Shown piece after piece: positions 35,461 to 45,150 of a stretch of DNA of 64,000 nt. Position 1 is the first letter of the stretch; each line of letters starts with the position of its first letter. The notes beneath the pieces are model-generated. The model was not told where the DNA came from and ran no database searches. It worked only from the letters and a program-made list of their open reading frames with translations. Position numbers and translations under genes: made by a program. The stretch is taken from positions 180,618 through 244,617 of the forward strand of contig NZ_JABSNL010000005.1 of assembly GCF_013294025.1 (NCBI RefSeq), given 5' to 3'. Source of the stretch: Flavobacterium aeripolare. GTDB taxonomy: Bacteria; Bacteroidota; Bacteroidia; Flavobacteriales; Flavobacteriaceae.

Positions 35461-37362
35461 TTACTCCTTTTCTTTTTGAATATTTATATTAAAAGGAGGT
35501 GCTTTGTAGTCCTTGTTTAAATAATTTGCAGGAATTGTTGAACTGCTACCATCTCGAGCTGCTCTGTAATGTGGAGACATAATTTCTATACCTTTTTCGT
35601 TGCATACATCTTGTATATTTTGATGCAAATTAGAGTAAATTATGGCTTGTTTATTAGCTTCTTTAATGTAGGCATTTATTTGGTAAGCCACATAAAAATC
35701 CTCTAAACTCGTTTGTAATACAAATGGTTCTGGTTCTTTAAGCACAAAGGTAGTGCGTGACGCAGCTTCGATCAAAGCCTCATGCATTAACTTCCATGGC
35801 ACATCGTACCCTATGGTGACAGTTGTGTGAATTATCAAACCTTTTTCTGGTGCGTCGCTACTATAATTTATCGTGTGACTTCCCATTACCGTTGAGTTAG
35901 GTATTGAAATAATTTCGTTTTTAATGGTTCGAATGCGGGTTACTAGTAATGATTTTTCGATTACATCACCAATAACTTCACCTATTTTAACGCGATCTCC
36001 TATTTTGAACAATCGCATATACGTTAATATTAGTCCAGCTACAATATTCGAAAGGGATCCAGCCGAACCAAATGTAAATAAAAAACCTAAAAACACTGAT
36101 ACTCCTTGAAAAACTGGAGAATCGCTACCGGGTAAATAGGGAAAGATTACTACTAACATGAATGCAAAAATGATGACCCTAACTATTTGATAGGTAGGAT
36201 TTGCCCAGTCAGCGTAAAAACCTGGAATCTCCAAATTCCCTTTTTGAATCTCGCCTTTCAAAAATTTAATCGCCTTTAAAACATATCTAAAAACAACAAC
36301 AATAACTAATATTGTAATTAAGTTAGGAAGGTAATTCCAAAAACCAATAATGATCTTCTTCAACGGATTAAGGATGTATCCAAATAAGGTTCCAGCAAAG
36401 TCTTTTGTCCAAGGGAAAATACCAAAAAGTATGGGTAATGCAATGTATACCAATAAAAGTATTAACAACCATTTGATCACCGTGTTGACATTTAATAAGG
36501 CATTTACTTGTTGCTTAGCATCAAATAATGTGAAATTCCGAATTTTTATTCCCCTGATTTTTTTATCTTGTTCTTGCTGTATTTTGAAAGCGGTCCAATT
36601 AAAAAGTTTGCGTAAATAGCGAATCAAGATTCCCATTACTATAAGAACTAGCAAGGCTAATCCTACCTCTTTTAATAAGGTGCTGACATCAGTTTCTTGT
36701 TTGTACTTAACAACAGCGTTGGTAATGATTTTTTTATAGTTTGCTGCTAAGGCCGTTTTTGTGGAATTATTCCATAAAATATCATTTTCAGAAATACTGA
36801 TGATGATACTTTCTTTGTAAACCAAGTCAATTGTAGTTTCGGCAGCAACAGTTTTCAAGGAGTCAGCGTTAAATCCAAACTGTTCACCTAGACTCTTAAT
36901 CCTAGCAGAGATAGCATCAGCTCTATCTTTAGCTGAGAAACTACCTAGTTTGCTATATATAGTAAATAAAGTGTCTTTAAAAAATCCTGATACGGGATAC
37001 CCTTTTGCGGTAAGCCGCAATAAATTAATTTGTGCTTTTTTTTGAGCAATTCTAATGCTGTCTTTTGAGTACAGGACTTCTAGTTGTTTCTGAAGTTCTT
37101 CTTTTTTTAAATTATCGGTCGTTTTTAAAGTCAGAATTTGGGCTTCTAATGTTGCTTTTTTTACTGAATCGCTTAATCGTTGTGATTCTATTACAGCAAT
37201 TTTTTTATTATAATTAGCAATGATACTCGTATTGATAGAGTCATTTTTTACGTTTGTGCTATCGCTTTGCGCGAATGACTGAGCCGCAATGCTGAGCAAG
37301 ACGATTAAGATAATTGTTTGCGTATAAAAAGCTAGTGCGTTACAATATTTGTTTAAAAACAT
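35461..37362 (-). CDS. MscS-family mechanosensitive channel with long periplasmic N-terminus
   Basis: Tension-gated channel that releases solutes on osmotic downshock. The 633 residues begin with a signal-like helix (residues 12-31), then a roughly 170-residue coiled-coil periplasmic domain rich in Lys/Asp/Ser, then four to five membrane helices from about 235 to 430. The pore and beta domain have FTFGSAGSLSNIVAGLILTY, LFKIGDRVKIGEVIGDVIEK and IISIPNSTVMGSHTINYS, the core of MscS. The C-terminus is short. It lies 31 bases downstream of the DUF2254 gene and ends at a terminator. Confidence 0.93.
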   Translation of the reverse strand: MFLNKYCNALAFYTQTIILIVLLSIAAQSFAQSDSTNVKNDSINTSIIANYNKKIAVIESQRLSDSVKKATLEAQILTLKTTDNLKKEELQKQLEVLYSKDSIRIAQKKAQINLLRLTAKGYPVSGFFKDTLFTIYSKLGSFSAKDRADAISARIKSLGEQFGFNADSLKTVAAETTIDLVYKESIIISISENDILWNNSTKTALAANYKKIITNAVVKYKQETDVSTLLKEVGLALLVLIVMGILIRYLRKLFNWTAFKIQQEQDKKIRGIKIRNFTLFDAKQQVNALLNVNTVIKWLLILLLVYIALPILFGIFPWTKDFAGTLFGYILNPLKKIIIGFWNYLPNLITILVIVVVFRYVLKAIKFLKGEIQKGNLEIPGFYADWANPTYQIVRVIIFAFMLVVIFPYLPGSDSPVFQGVSVFLGFLFTFGSAGSLSNIVAGLILTYMRLFKIGDRVKIGEVIGDVIEKSLLVTRIRTIKNEIISIPNSTVMGSHTINYSSDAPEKGLIIHTTVTIGYDVPWKLMHEALIEAASRTTFVLKEPEPFVLQTSLEDFYVAYQINAYIKEANKQAIIYSNLHQNIQDVCNEKGIEIMSPHYRAARDGSSSTIPANYLNKDYKAPPFNINIQKEKE

Positions 37363-37393
37363 AAGAAGTAATAATGGTTGAGCAACAATAAAT

Positions 37394-38641
37394 TTAAAGT
37401 AAGCAATTTTCTTTTAAGAGTGCGATATCTGCCTCTAGCTTCATATCTATTTTTGCTCTGTCAAATGCTTGTGACGAATGAAAATAACTTGCTAAGGAAA
37501 TGTTTTTATGGTCACTTTTAGATAATATATGAAATGCTTTTTGAAGGCGAAGCATCACCTCAATATTTGCTGCTCCATCTCGTGCAATAGGCCTAAAAGC
37601 ATCTTCAAATAAATCAGTAACTACTATCTCTGGTACAGCAATGCGATCATATAACACATCATCACTTTTTGCAGCTGCATTTATCGTATTCCACATCGAG
37701 AAAAGCTTGATATGACTATTGATAATTTGAATTGCTGTACCAGGATCATTAACTGCAGGAGACAAGGCTCTGCTTGCAATTTCGCTTAAAGTTATAATCC
37801 CAAAACGTGGATCACTTTCAAAGTAGCGGGTGTTTCCTATAGTAAAAGCATCAAGTATTGCTTTAGTTTCAATTGTAACATCGCTGGTGGCGCAATTGTA
37901 GGATAACAGTGGTTGCTGTGCTGCAATAAATTTCCCAGGAATAACGTGTAAGCTAAAAATGGCATTTGCTTCCTTTGCGATTTTTTGCAACGCACTCATA
38001 TTTATTTGCTGTATGTATCCCGTATCATTGCTGTTTATTACGTCATTATCGCTATTGTGTGCGCTAATAGCGATACCGTGTAGAGTAGGTGAAAGTAATC
38101 GGTTTTTTATAGCTATTATCGTGGCGCTTTCAATAAGTTTTATGGTATGTCCCATACGGCCCAACTTAGAAATACGCTCTACCCATCTAAGGAAAGTTAA
38201 AATCACAAGCGTGAAAAAGAGTAAGGTAAAAACGAATAAAGTAAATAAACCTGCACGCCCATAATAGCCATTTTTTAGTGCGACTAAAGCGACAATACTA
38301 AAAATAAACGAACCAATAAATACTGATAAGGCATTTTTTGAGACATCGTCATTGATAATCAATTTGAAAGACCTAGGTGTGGCAGTATTACTTGCTGCTG
38401 CAAAAGCTGAAAGCATAGAACCAACAGTAAATATGGCGATTACAAGCATGCTTGCTGAGATAATATTGAGCAACTCAGAGAGCGACTCTATCTTGATGTC
38501 AGGAACAAGTTCATGTAATCGAGTGCGATCTGCAAGTTGAGCAGTCAAGGCAGCTCCTATGGATACAATGCAAAAAAGGAGGGGTCTAAACCACAGCTTT
38601 TCTTTTATGCGGTGCACGACAAAGCGTAAATGTTCTTCCAT
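37394..38641 (-). CDS. DUF2254 inner membrane protein
   Basis: Membrane protein of 415 residues with four helices in the N-terminal half (FRPLLFCIVSIGAALTAQLA; SASMLVIAIFTVGSMLSAFA; FIGSFIFSIVALVALKNGYY; LFTLFVFTLLFFTLVILTFL) and a soluble C-terminal half (about 165-415) with FGIITLSEIASRALSPAVND, a signature of the family. Function is unknown. It is transcribed with the MscS gene, which suggests a membrane or ion-related role. The start MEEHLRFVVHR at 38641 is well placed. Confidence 0.88.
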   Translation of the reverse strand: MEEHLRFVVHRIKEKLWFRPLLFCIVSIGAALTAQLADRTRLHELVPDIKIESLSELLNIISASMLVIAIFTVGSMLSAFAAASNTATPRSFKLIINDDVSKNALSVFIGSFIFSIVALVALKNGYYGRAGLFTLFVFTLLFFTLVILTFLRWVERISKLGRMGHTIKLIESATIIAIKNRLLSPTLHGIAISAHNSDNDVINSNDTGYIQQINMSALQKIAKEANAIFSLHVIPGKFIAAQQPLLSYNCATSDVTIETKAILDAFTIGNTRYFESDPRFGIITLSEIASRALSPAVNDPGTAIQIINSHIKLFSMWNTINAAAKSDDVLYDRIAVPEIVVTDLFEDAFRPIARDGAANIEVMLRLQKAFHILSKSDHKNISLASYFHSSQAFDRAKIDMKLEADIALLKENCLL

Positions 38642-38750
38642 AAATAAGGGTTTGTTACTAATTTAAGTTTTATTTCTCAATTTAGCTATTCTTGCTATCG
38701 TATTCTCTATATACTACGGTCTTTTTTTGGATTTGTTTTCGATAAATATA

Positions 38751-39815
38751 TTAGAGAGGAGTATCGTTTTTGCCTGCTTGAATTTTCTCGTTAGCCAGTT
38801 TTTTATCTTCGCTGTCAGCCGTCATTTTATCAGACTCGTCTTTTGTGGCAATAATCAAACTAATGCTAATAGGGAAGTGATCTGAATCGATTGGTTTTTC
38901 GACACTCATCTTTACTAGTCTAAAATGGCTACTCAAAAAGTAGTGGTCAAGAGGCCATCTCAATAATACTTGTTTAGCATTGAAGGTACTGTACATACCT
39001 CTACCGCGTCTTGGATCTAATAATTCACTAGTTTTTAAAAAAAGTTTTGTAGTGTAACTCCAGGCTACATCGTTCATGTCTCCCATTACAAGACAAGGCT
39101 TTTTATACTCCTTGGCCATTTTTCCTACCATTAAAATCTCAGCGTCGCGGTCTGTGCTATATTTGTTTTCTTTAGGAACAGGAGGAGTAGGGTGAAGACC
39201 GTATATTCGCACGGTTTGCTCATCATAAGTAACATCGGCGATTATCGACGGAATCTCGTCATCAATTAAAAAGTTGATTTCTTGATTTGTGATTGGCAAC
39301 TTACTATAAAATAGTAGTCCGTAAGTATTGTCTTGCGGAACCTCAATATAATGAGGATAACTTTCTCGTAGTTCAATTACGGCATCGCGCCACTTATGGT
39401 CAGTTTCTAATAAAAAAACAATGTCAGGCTGTGCTTCTTTTACTAATTTTAATAGTTTTGAAAAGCTATCATTGTACTGATATACATTTGATACTAAAAT
39501 GTTCAAAGGAGTTTTGTTACTGCTTTCGGCGCGATCAACCATCGTTTTACCCAACACAGTAAATGGAATAATTACATAGGCAAGATGAACTAATGTAACG
39601 CTTAAAAAAAGTATGATCGCCCAATCAATAAGCAATTTACTATCATTAAAAAACACAAACCAAGCAGCAAGAACAATGGAAATGAGCACAAATTTTTGCA
39701 CTCTAGGGTAATCAAATACTCGGAATAGCCAAAAGTCTTTTTTAACCAATGGTAACAGCACTACTAATGAAAGTAGGAACGAGAATAGATATAAAATTAT
39801 TTTTAAAGTGATCAT
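38751..39815 (-). CDS. Membrane-anchored endonuclease/exonuclease/phosphatase-family hydrolase
   Basis: A 354-residue protein with three N-terminal membrane helices (about 5-90) and a metal-dependent EEP (DNase I-like) domain (about 105-330). Active-site positions visible: LVSNVYQYND (Asn), IVFLLETD (Glu), YGLHPTPPVP (His), LVMGDMNDVAWSYT (Asp-x-Asn), RWPLDHYFLSS (Asp-His) and PIDSDHFPISISL (the final Asp-His). The C-terminal tail is charged. With this topology the catalytic domain is likely on the periplasmic side; substrates may be phosphodiesters of lipids or nucleic acids. Confidence 0.9.
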   Translation of the reverse strand: MITLKIILYLFSFLLSLVVLLPLVKKDFWLFRVFDYPRVQKFVLISIVLAAWFVFFNDSKLLIDWAIILFLSVTLVHLAYVIIPFTVLGKTMVDRAESSNKTPLNILVSNVYQYNDSFSKLLKLVKEAQPDIVFLLETDHKWRDAVIELRESYPHYIEVPQDNTYGLLFYSKLPITNQEINFLIDDEIPSIIADVTYDEQTVRIYGLHPTPPVPKENKYSTDRDAEILMVGKMAKEYKKPCLVMGDMNDVAWSYTTKLFLKTSELLDPRRGRGMYSTFNAKQVLLRWPLDHYFLSSHFRLVKMSVEKPIDSDHFPISISLIIATKDESDKMTADSEDKKLANEKIQAGKNDTPL

Positions 39816-40182
39816 GAAGTAAAATTGAATAATGGTACTAATCGTAATTATTGTGTGTTTAATTTCCTCTTTAAAAAGTCAATAGCAAAGCGCTTACTAG
39901 TTTCAAAAGCTAAAAAGGATTAAAAGTAGATAATACTATTTGAAATTGTGCTTTTTGAAAACAGAAATTGCAGTGCATAAGCTGTGTTTTTAGTAATAAT
40001 ATTTGGTTCAGGACCTATTTAAATATCTTATTAAACGCCTTGTGTGCTACAATTTACTAGTAGATAGTGATTTAGATATAAATTTGGTAAGGTACGTTAA
40101 GTAATTTTCAAGAGCATTGAGAGAGAAGTTTTTCAATCCGTAAAAAAACGAGTACATTAGCACTAAATATAAATTTTGTAAA
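39816..40182 (+). other. Gene-free divergent region between the EEP hydrolase gene and nadC
   Basis: 367 bases of AT-rich DNA between divergent genes. Six-frame reading shows no convincing small gene. The only motif seen is a TAAATTTG element at 40079-40086 about 100 bases before nadC. Confidence 0.45.
40079..40086 (+). promoter_or_regulatory. Possible -7 element before nadC
   Basis: TAAATTTG fits TAnnTTTG but lacks a TTG at a good distance, and the leader would be near 90 bases. Low support. Confidence 0.3.
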
Positions 40183-41040
40183 ATGATTAGTGAAGCACAA
40201 TTTCAAAATGAGTTGCAATTATTAATTTCTAATGCGATACGTGAAGATGTAGGAGATGGGGATCACAGTTCTCTAGCTTGTATTCCCGCAGATGCAGTAG
40301 GATCAGCAAAACTTTTAGTAAAAGATCAAGGTATTATTGCCGGAGTAGACTTTGCTAAAATGATATTTAATTATGTAGATCCAAATTTAAAGATAGAGGT
40401 TTTTATCGAAGATGGTGCTGCGGTCAAGTATGGTGATGTCGTTTTTCATGTTCATGGCAGTTCACAGTCAATATTAAAAGCAGAACGCATGGTTTTAAAC
40501 TCGATGCAACGCATGTCTGCAATAGCGAAAAAAACTAGCAGCTACGTAAAATTATTAGAAGGTACAGATACTAAAATTCTTGATACACGTAAAACCACTC
40601 CAGGTTTTAGGGTTGCCGAAAAATGGGCAGTAAAAATAGGTGGTGGCGAGAATCATCGCTTCGCTTTGTATGATATGATTATGTTGAAAGACAATCATAT
40701 TGATTTTGCAGGAGGTGTGGGTTTAGCTATAGCCAAAACAAAATCATACCTAAAAGAAAACAATAAGGATTTAAAAATCATTGTCGAAGCAAGAGATTTG
40801 AACGAAGTTAACGAAATCTTATCTGAAGGTGGTGTGTACCGCATCTTACTAGATAATTTTGATTACGAAATGACAAGAGAAGCAGTGAAAATTATTGGTA
40901 CACAAAGTTTGACAGAGTCTTCAGGAAATATTAACGAGGAAACAATTAGACAATATGCAGACTGTGGTGTAAATTACATTTCGTCAGGCGCTTTAACGCA
41001 TTCTGTATACAATATGGACTTGAGTTTAAAAGCGATATAG
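40183..41040 (+). CDS. nadC: Nicotinate-nucleotide diphosphorylase (carboxylating)
   Basis: Quinolinate phosphoribosyltransferase of de novo NAD synthesis. The 285 residues show EDVGDGDHSSL near the N-terminus, ERMVLNSMQRMSAIA, the quinolinate and PRPP sites TRKTTPGFR, KIGGGENHRFALYDMIMLKD (with the following Asn-His), IVEARDLNEV, ILLDNF and the C-terminal YISSGALTHS. The gene stands alone between a divergent hydrolase gene and a YihY/BrkB gene; nadA and nadB are not in the window. Confidence 0.97.
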   Translation: MISEAQFQNELQLLISNAIREDVGDGDHSSLACIPADAVGSAKLLVKDQGIIAGVDFAKMIFNYVDPNLKIEVFIEDGAAVKYGDVVFHVHGSSQSILKAERMVLNSMQRMSAIAKKTSSYVKLLEGTDTKILDTRKTTPGFRVAEKWAVKIGGGENHRFALYDMIMLKDNHIDFAGGVGLAIAKTKSYLKENNKDLKIIVEARDLNEVNEILSEGGVYRILLDNFDYEMTREAVKIIGTQSLTESSGNINEETIRQYADCGVNYISSGALTHSVYNMDLSLKAI

Positions 41041-41173
41041 TAAGTTTGGCAAGGTTTTAGTTATCATTAAATAAGATGTTGTCAGTATATAACGAAATGC
41101 AGGTAATTATAATGTAAGAACTTTAAAATGGGTAATATTGTTTTAATTGATACATTTTAAAAAAGCGTGATTG

Positions 41174-42106
41174 ATGTCAGCAGAAATAGAAGAAAAAATC
41201 AGTAAGATCCCTATTTTAAGTAGGATGGCAGATCCTTTAAAAAAGGTAAAGCTTCCATGGTTAGAAGGACTTACTTTATACGATTTATTAGAGCATTACG
41301 GTATAGGTATTGCTGAAGGAGCACTTTCTAACAGAGCCGGTTCTATTGCATTTAGCTTTTTTATGGCGCTGTTCCCTTTTGCACTTTTTATATTAAATCT
41401 CATCCCATACATACCTATTGAAGGTTTTCAGGCTGATTTTTTAAAATTTGTTGAAGATGGTGTTCCTCCAAATACATTTTATGCTATCTCAAATATTGTT
41501 AATGATATTTTGCACAATAGTCACTCTGGATTGCTGTCGTCAGGTTTTTTATTATCGATATTTTTAATGGCCAATGGTTTGAATGCAATTTTAGGTGGGT
41601 TTCAAAATTCTAAACATGTATTAGTAAAAAGAGGCTTTTTTCAGCAGTATTTGATAGCCATAGGGATGTCATTAGTATTATCTGTCTTATTGATTGTTAC
41701 TGTAGCCACCATTGTTGTTTTTGAGGTATTTATCCAAAAGTTAACAGCTAGAGAATTTTTAAACGAACAAATTCCATTAGTAGTAATGGGTCGTTATGTG
41801 TTCTTGATTTTAATGATATTAATCACAACATCAATCTTATTTAAGTTTGGTACTAAACATGATAAAACACGTTCTTTTATATCAATAGGATCTGTATTTA
41901 CGACAGTTTTTACGATTATTATTTCGTATTTTTTCGGAATTTGGGTAATCCGATTTTCACAGTATAATGAACTCTATGGTTCTATTGGGACGCTATTGAT
42001 TGTTATGTTCTATATCTGGATTAATTGTATGATTCTACTACTAGGTTTCGAACTGAATGCGACGATAACCAAGTTGAAACGTAAAAATATTAATCCACCA
42101 ACATAA
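41174..42106 (+). CDS. YihY/virulence factor BrkB-family membrane protein
   Basis: Inner membrane protein of 310 residues counted from the ATG at 41174; the frame opens with a TTG three bases earlier. Six helices are visible. Family signature: ALSNRAGSIAFSFFMALFPF at helix 1 and FSQYNELYGSIGTLLIVMFY with the following WINCMILLLGFELNA at helices 5-6. Once named ribonuclease BN by error, the family is now thought to be a transporter or membrane-shaping protein of unknown substrate. A charged amphipathic N-terminus (about 1-30) precedes the first helix. Confidence 0.92.
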   Translation: MSAEIEEKISKIPILSRMADPLKKVKLPWLEGLTLYDLLEHYGIGIAEGALSNRAGSIAFSFFMALFPFALFILNLIPYIPIEGFQADFLKFVEDGVPPNTFYAISNIVNDILHNSHSGLLSSGFLLSIFLMANGLNAILGGFQNSKHVLVKRGFFQQYLIAIGMSLVLSVLLIVTVATIVVFEVFIQKLTAREFLNEQIPLVVMGRYVFLILMILITTSILFKFGTKHDKTRSFISIGSVFTTVFTIIISYFFGIWVIRFSQYNELYGSIGTLLIVMFYIWINCMILLLGFELNATITKLKRKNINPPT

Positions 42107-42216
42107 CCAATATTACTATTTTTATAGTATGTTTGGAATTGCATTTAAAACCGAATAATACTGGTTTATGCGTATTCAAACCAATTTTATATAATTAACC
42201 TAAAAACAAAAAAATT

Positions 42217-42642
42217 ATGAAAAAGACCTTTTTTACATTTGCTTTATTATTGATCACTACAGTTTTTTACTCTCAAAGTATCACTGGAAAATGGAAGACA
42301 ATTGACGATGAGACAGGTAAAGCTAAATCTATTATCGAAATCTATGAGAAGTCTGGAAAAATTTATGGTAAGGTAGTAGAAATTTTAGATGCTTCCCGCA
42401 CTAAAGAGTTATGTCAAGACTGTCCCGGTGAAGACGCTAGAAAGCCTATTATGGGTTTAAACGTAATCAAAGGATTAAAAAAAGATGGTGATGAGTATAG
42501 CGGTGGTCAAATATTAGATCCTAAAAACGGAAAGTTATACAAATGTCTAATCGTACTTGAATCACAAGATAAATTAAAAGTGCGTGGATATATTGGTTTC
42601 TCATTATTAGGAAGAACACAGTACTGGTATAGAGTAAAATAA
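42217..42642 (+). CDS. DUF2147 exported protein
   Basis: A 141-residue protein with a Sec signal (MKKTFFTFALLLITTVFYSQ) and one DUF2147 domain: SITGKWKTIDDETGKAKSII at the start, a Cys pair in ELCQDCPGEDARKP, GLNVIKGLKKDGDEYSGGQI, and KVRGYIGFSLLGRTQYWYRV at the end. The fold is a lipocalin-like barrel; the family occurs next to many metabolic genes and its ligand is not known. It is followed by priA after 51 bases. Confidence 0.92.
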   Translation: MKKTFFTFALLLITTVFYSQSITGKWKTIDDETGKAKSIIEIYEKSGKIYGKVVEILDASRTKELCQDCPGEDARKPIMGLNVIKGLKKDGDEYSGGQILDPKNGKLYKCLIVLESQDKLKVRGYIGFSLLGRTQYWYRVK

Positions 42643-42693
42643 TTGAGGCGTAGTCTTAATTAGAGTTTACTTTTAAAATTTTAAATAATAACA

Positions 42694-45147
42694 ATGCTTT
42701 TTTTTGTAGAAGTAATTTTACCGCTTTCACTTGCCAAGACGTTTACGTACAGTATTTCTGAGGCAGAATATCATTTTATCAAAGAAGGGATGCGCGTGTC
42801 GGTCCCTTTTGGTAAAAATAAGATGTACACTGCTTTAGTTCTTGAAACGCATCAAAACGAACCTACATTATATGAGGCAAAGGAGATTAATCAAATTCTT
42901 GATGAGACTCCTATAGTTACAGCAGTGCAAATTAGACATTGGCAGTGGATCGCAAGTTATTACATGTGCGCCATTGGTGATGTATATAGAGCAGCCTTAC
43001 CAAGTGGGCTGTTGCTTGAAAGTGAAACAATTATTTCCTTAAAACAAAGTGCGGTAATTAACTCGCAAGAACTATCTGATGAGGAGTACCTGATTTATGA
43101 AGCTTTGCAATTGCAATCGACATTGAAAATTCAGGATATTGTTGGTATTTTGAATAAAAAGAATGTTTTCCCCATTATTCAAAAATTAATAGATAAAGGG
43201 GCAATCAGTCTTCAAGAGGAAGTGCTAGATGGCTACAAGCCTAAACTAGTGCGTTATATTCGTTTGCATGAACAATATACTACAGATGGAGGCCTAAGTA
43301 CCTTGTTAGAAGTGCTTAAAAATGCTGCTAAGCAAAAAGAATTAGTGCTTAACTATTTTCAATTAAACGCCTCAGAGAAGAAACCAATCACAGTTAAAAA
43401 ATTAGTTGATGCTGCAAACTCTACATCTGTAGCGGTTAAAGCTTTGATCGATAAAGGTATTTTTGAAGATTATTTAATTCAGGAAGATCGCATCGATTTT
43501 AGCGAAAATCAATCCAATAGAGAAATTTTACTTAGTCCAACTCAGGAAATTGCATTAGAGCAAATAAAAGAGCGCTTTAAAGAAAAAGAGGTGTGTTTGC
43601 TTCATGGTGTTACTGCTAGCGGTAAGACAGAAGTGTATATTAAACTTATTGAGAAGTATCTCGAGACAGGAAAAAAAGTATTGTACCTCTTGCCTGAGAT
43701 AGCATTAACAACACAATTAGTTAGTAGGTTAAGTGCTTATTTTGGTAATAAGGTAGCTGTTTTTCATTCGAAATATAATAATAATGAGCGTATTGAGGTC
43801 TGGAGACAAGTATTGCAAAATTCTGATAAAGCGCAAATTGTAATAGGAGCGAGGTCGGCTTTGTTTTTACCGTTTAAAGAGCTTGGTTTAATTATTGTAG
43901 ATGAAGAGCACGAGCAAACGTATAAACAAATGGATCCTGCACCACGTTATCATGCTCGTGATACCGCAATAGTGCTAGCTAATTTTCATAAGGCGAAAGT
44001 TTTGTTAGGATCTGCTACTCCTAGTATAGAAACCTACTATAATGCTACAAATGATAAATTTGGATTAGTAGAATTATCCAGCCGATACGGTAAAGTAACC
44101 ATGCCTGAAATTGAGTTGGTAGATTTAAAAGACAAGTATTTTAGAAAAAGAATGACCGGTCATTTTAGTGATACCTTAATTCAAAATATTACCGAAGTTA
44201 AAGCATTAGGTGAACAAGTAATTTTGTTTCAAAATAGAAGAGGTTATTCTCCGCTGTTAGAGTGTTTAACTTGTGGCCACATTCCACAGTGTCAGCAATG
44301 CGATGTTAGCTTAACATACCATAAACATAAAAACCAACTTCGTTGCCATTATTGTGGTTACTCAATAGCTAAGCCTACACATTGTCATGCTTGTTCCAGT
44401 GTGGATTTAACTACTAAAGGTTTTGGTACAGAGCAAATTCAGCAAGAGTTAGAGCTTCTTTTTCCTGATAGTAAAATAGGAAGGATGGATCAAGATACGA
44501 CCAGAGGAAAATTTGGTTTCGAAAAAATTATTGATAGTTTTAAAAATAGAGAAATAGATATTCTTGTTGGAACTCAAATGCTTGCTAAGGGATTGGACTT
44601 TGATAATGTTACCTTAGTGGGGATTATGAATGCAGATAACATGTTGTATCATCCAGACTTTAGAGCATTTGAAAGAAGTTTTCAGATGATGACACAAGTC
44701 GCTGGTCGTTCTGGTCGTGCATTGAAACAAGGAAAAGTATTGATTCAAACATACAACCCTGATCACAATACCATACAACAAGTTACAAACAACAACTATA
44801 TAGGAATGTATAAGGAGCAATTGTACGATCGCCAGATTTACAAATACCCCCCTTATTTTAGAATAATAAAGCTTACGCTAAAACAACGCGACTACGATAA
44901 ATTGAAAGAAGGAGCAATGTGGCTGTATCAAGTTATGGCACAAAATTTAGCTATTCCGGTTTTAGGACCAGAGGAACCTTCTATTAATAGAATTCGCAAT
45001 GAATACATTCGAACAATAATAATAAAAGTGCCTACAAATAACTCAGTTGCGGGAATAAAAAAAACTATTCAGAAAATGTTGAATAGTTTTGATGCTGTAG
45101 CACAATATAGAGCTATAAAAGTTAGTGTGAATGTAGATTTTTATTAA
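42694..45147 (+). CDS. priA: Primosomal protein N', replication restart helicase
   Basis: Superfamily 2 helicase that reloads the replisome at stalled forks. The 817 residues hold the N-terminal 3' DNA-binding domain (about 1-105), helicase core with Walker A LLHGVTASGKTEVYIKLIEK, Walker B IIVDEEHEQTYKQ, motif III LLGSATPSIETYY and motif IV region LFQNRRGYSPLLEC, and the zinc-binding loop with eight Cys (CLTCGHIPQCQQC, then CHYCGYSI, then CHACSS). Motifs V and VI read VGTQMLAKGLDF and QVAGRSGRALKQG. It converges on the LytTR gene with 3 bases between stop codons. Confidence 0.97.
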   Translation: MLFFVEVILPLSLAKTFTYSISEAEYHFIKEGMRVSVPFGKNKMYTALVLETHQNEPTLYEAKEINQILDETPIVTAVQIRHWQWIASYYMCAIGDVYRAALPSGLLLESETIISLKQSAVINSQELSDEEYLIYEALQLQSTLKIQDIVGILNKKNVFPIIQKLIDKGAISLQEEVLDGYKPKLVRYIRLHEQYTTDGGLSTLLEVLKNAAKQKELVLNYFQLNASEKKPITVKKLVDAANSTSVAVKALIDKGIFEDYLIQEDRIDFSENQSNREILLSPTQEIALEQIKERFKEKEVCLLHGVTASGKTEVYIKLIEKYLETGKKVLYLLPEIALTTQLVSRLSAYFGNKVAVFHSKYNNNERIEVWRQVLQNSDKAQIVIGARSALFLPFKELGLIIVDEEHEQTYKQMDPAPRYHARDTAIVLANFHKAKVLLGSATPSIETYYNATNDKFGLVELSSRYGKVTMPEIELVDLKDKYFRKRMTGHFSDTLIQNITEVKALGEQVILFQNRRGYSPLLECLTCGHIPQCQQCDVSLTYHKHKNQLRCHYCGYSIAKPTHCHACSSVDLTTKGFGTEQIQQELELLFPDSKIGRMDQDTTRGKFGFEKIIDSFKNREIDILVGTQMLAKGLDFDNVTLVGIMNADNMLYHPDFRAFERSFQMMTQVAGRSGRALKQGKVLIQTYNPDHNTIQQVTNNNYIGMYKEQLYDRQIYKYPPYFRIIKLTLKQRDYDKLKEGAMWLYQVMAQNLAIPVLGPEEPSINRIRNEYIRTIIIKVPTNNSVAGIKKTIQKMLNSFDAVAQYRAIKVSVNVDFY

Positions 45148-45150
45148 ATC

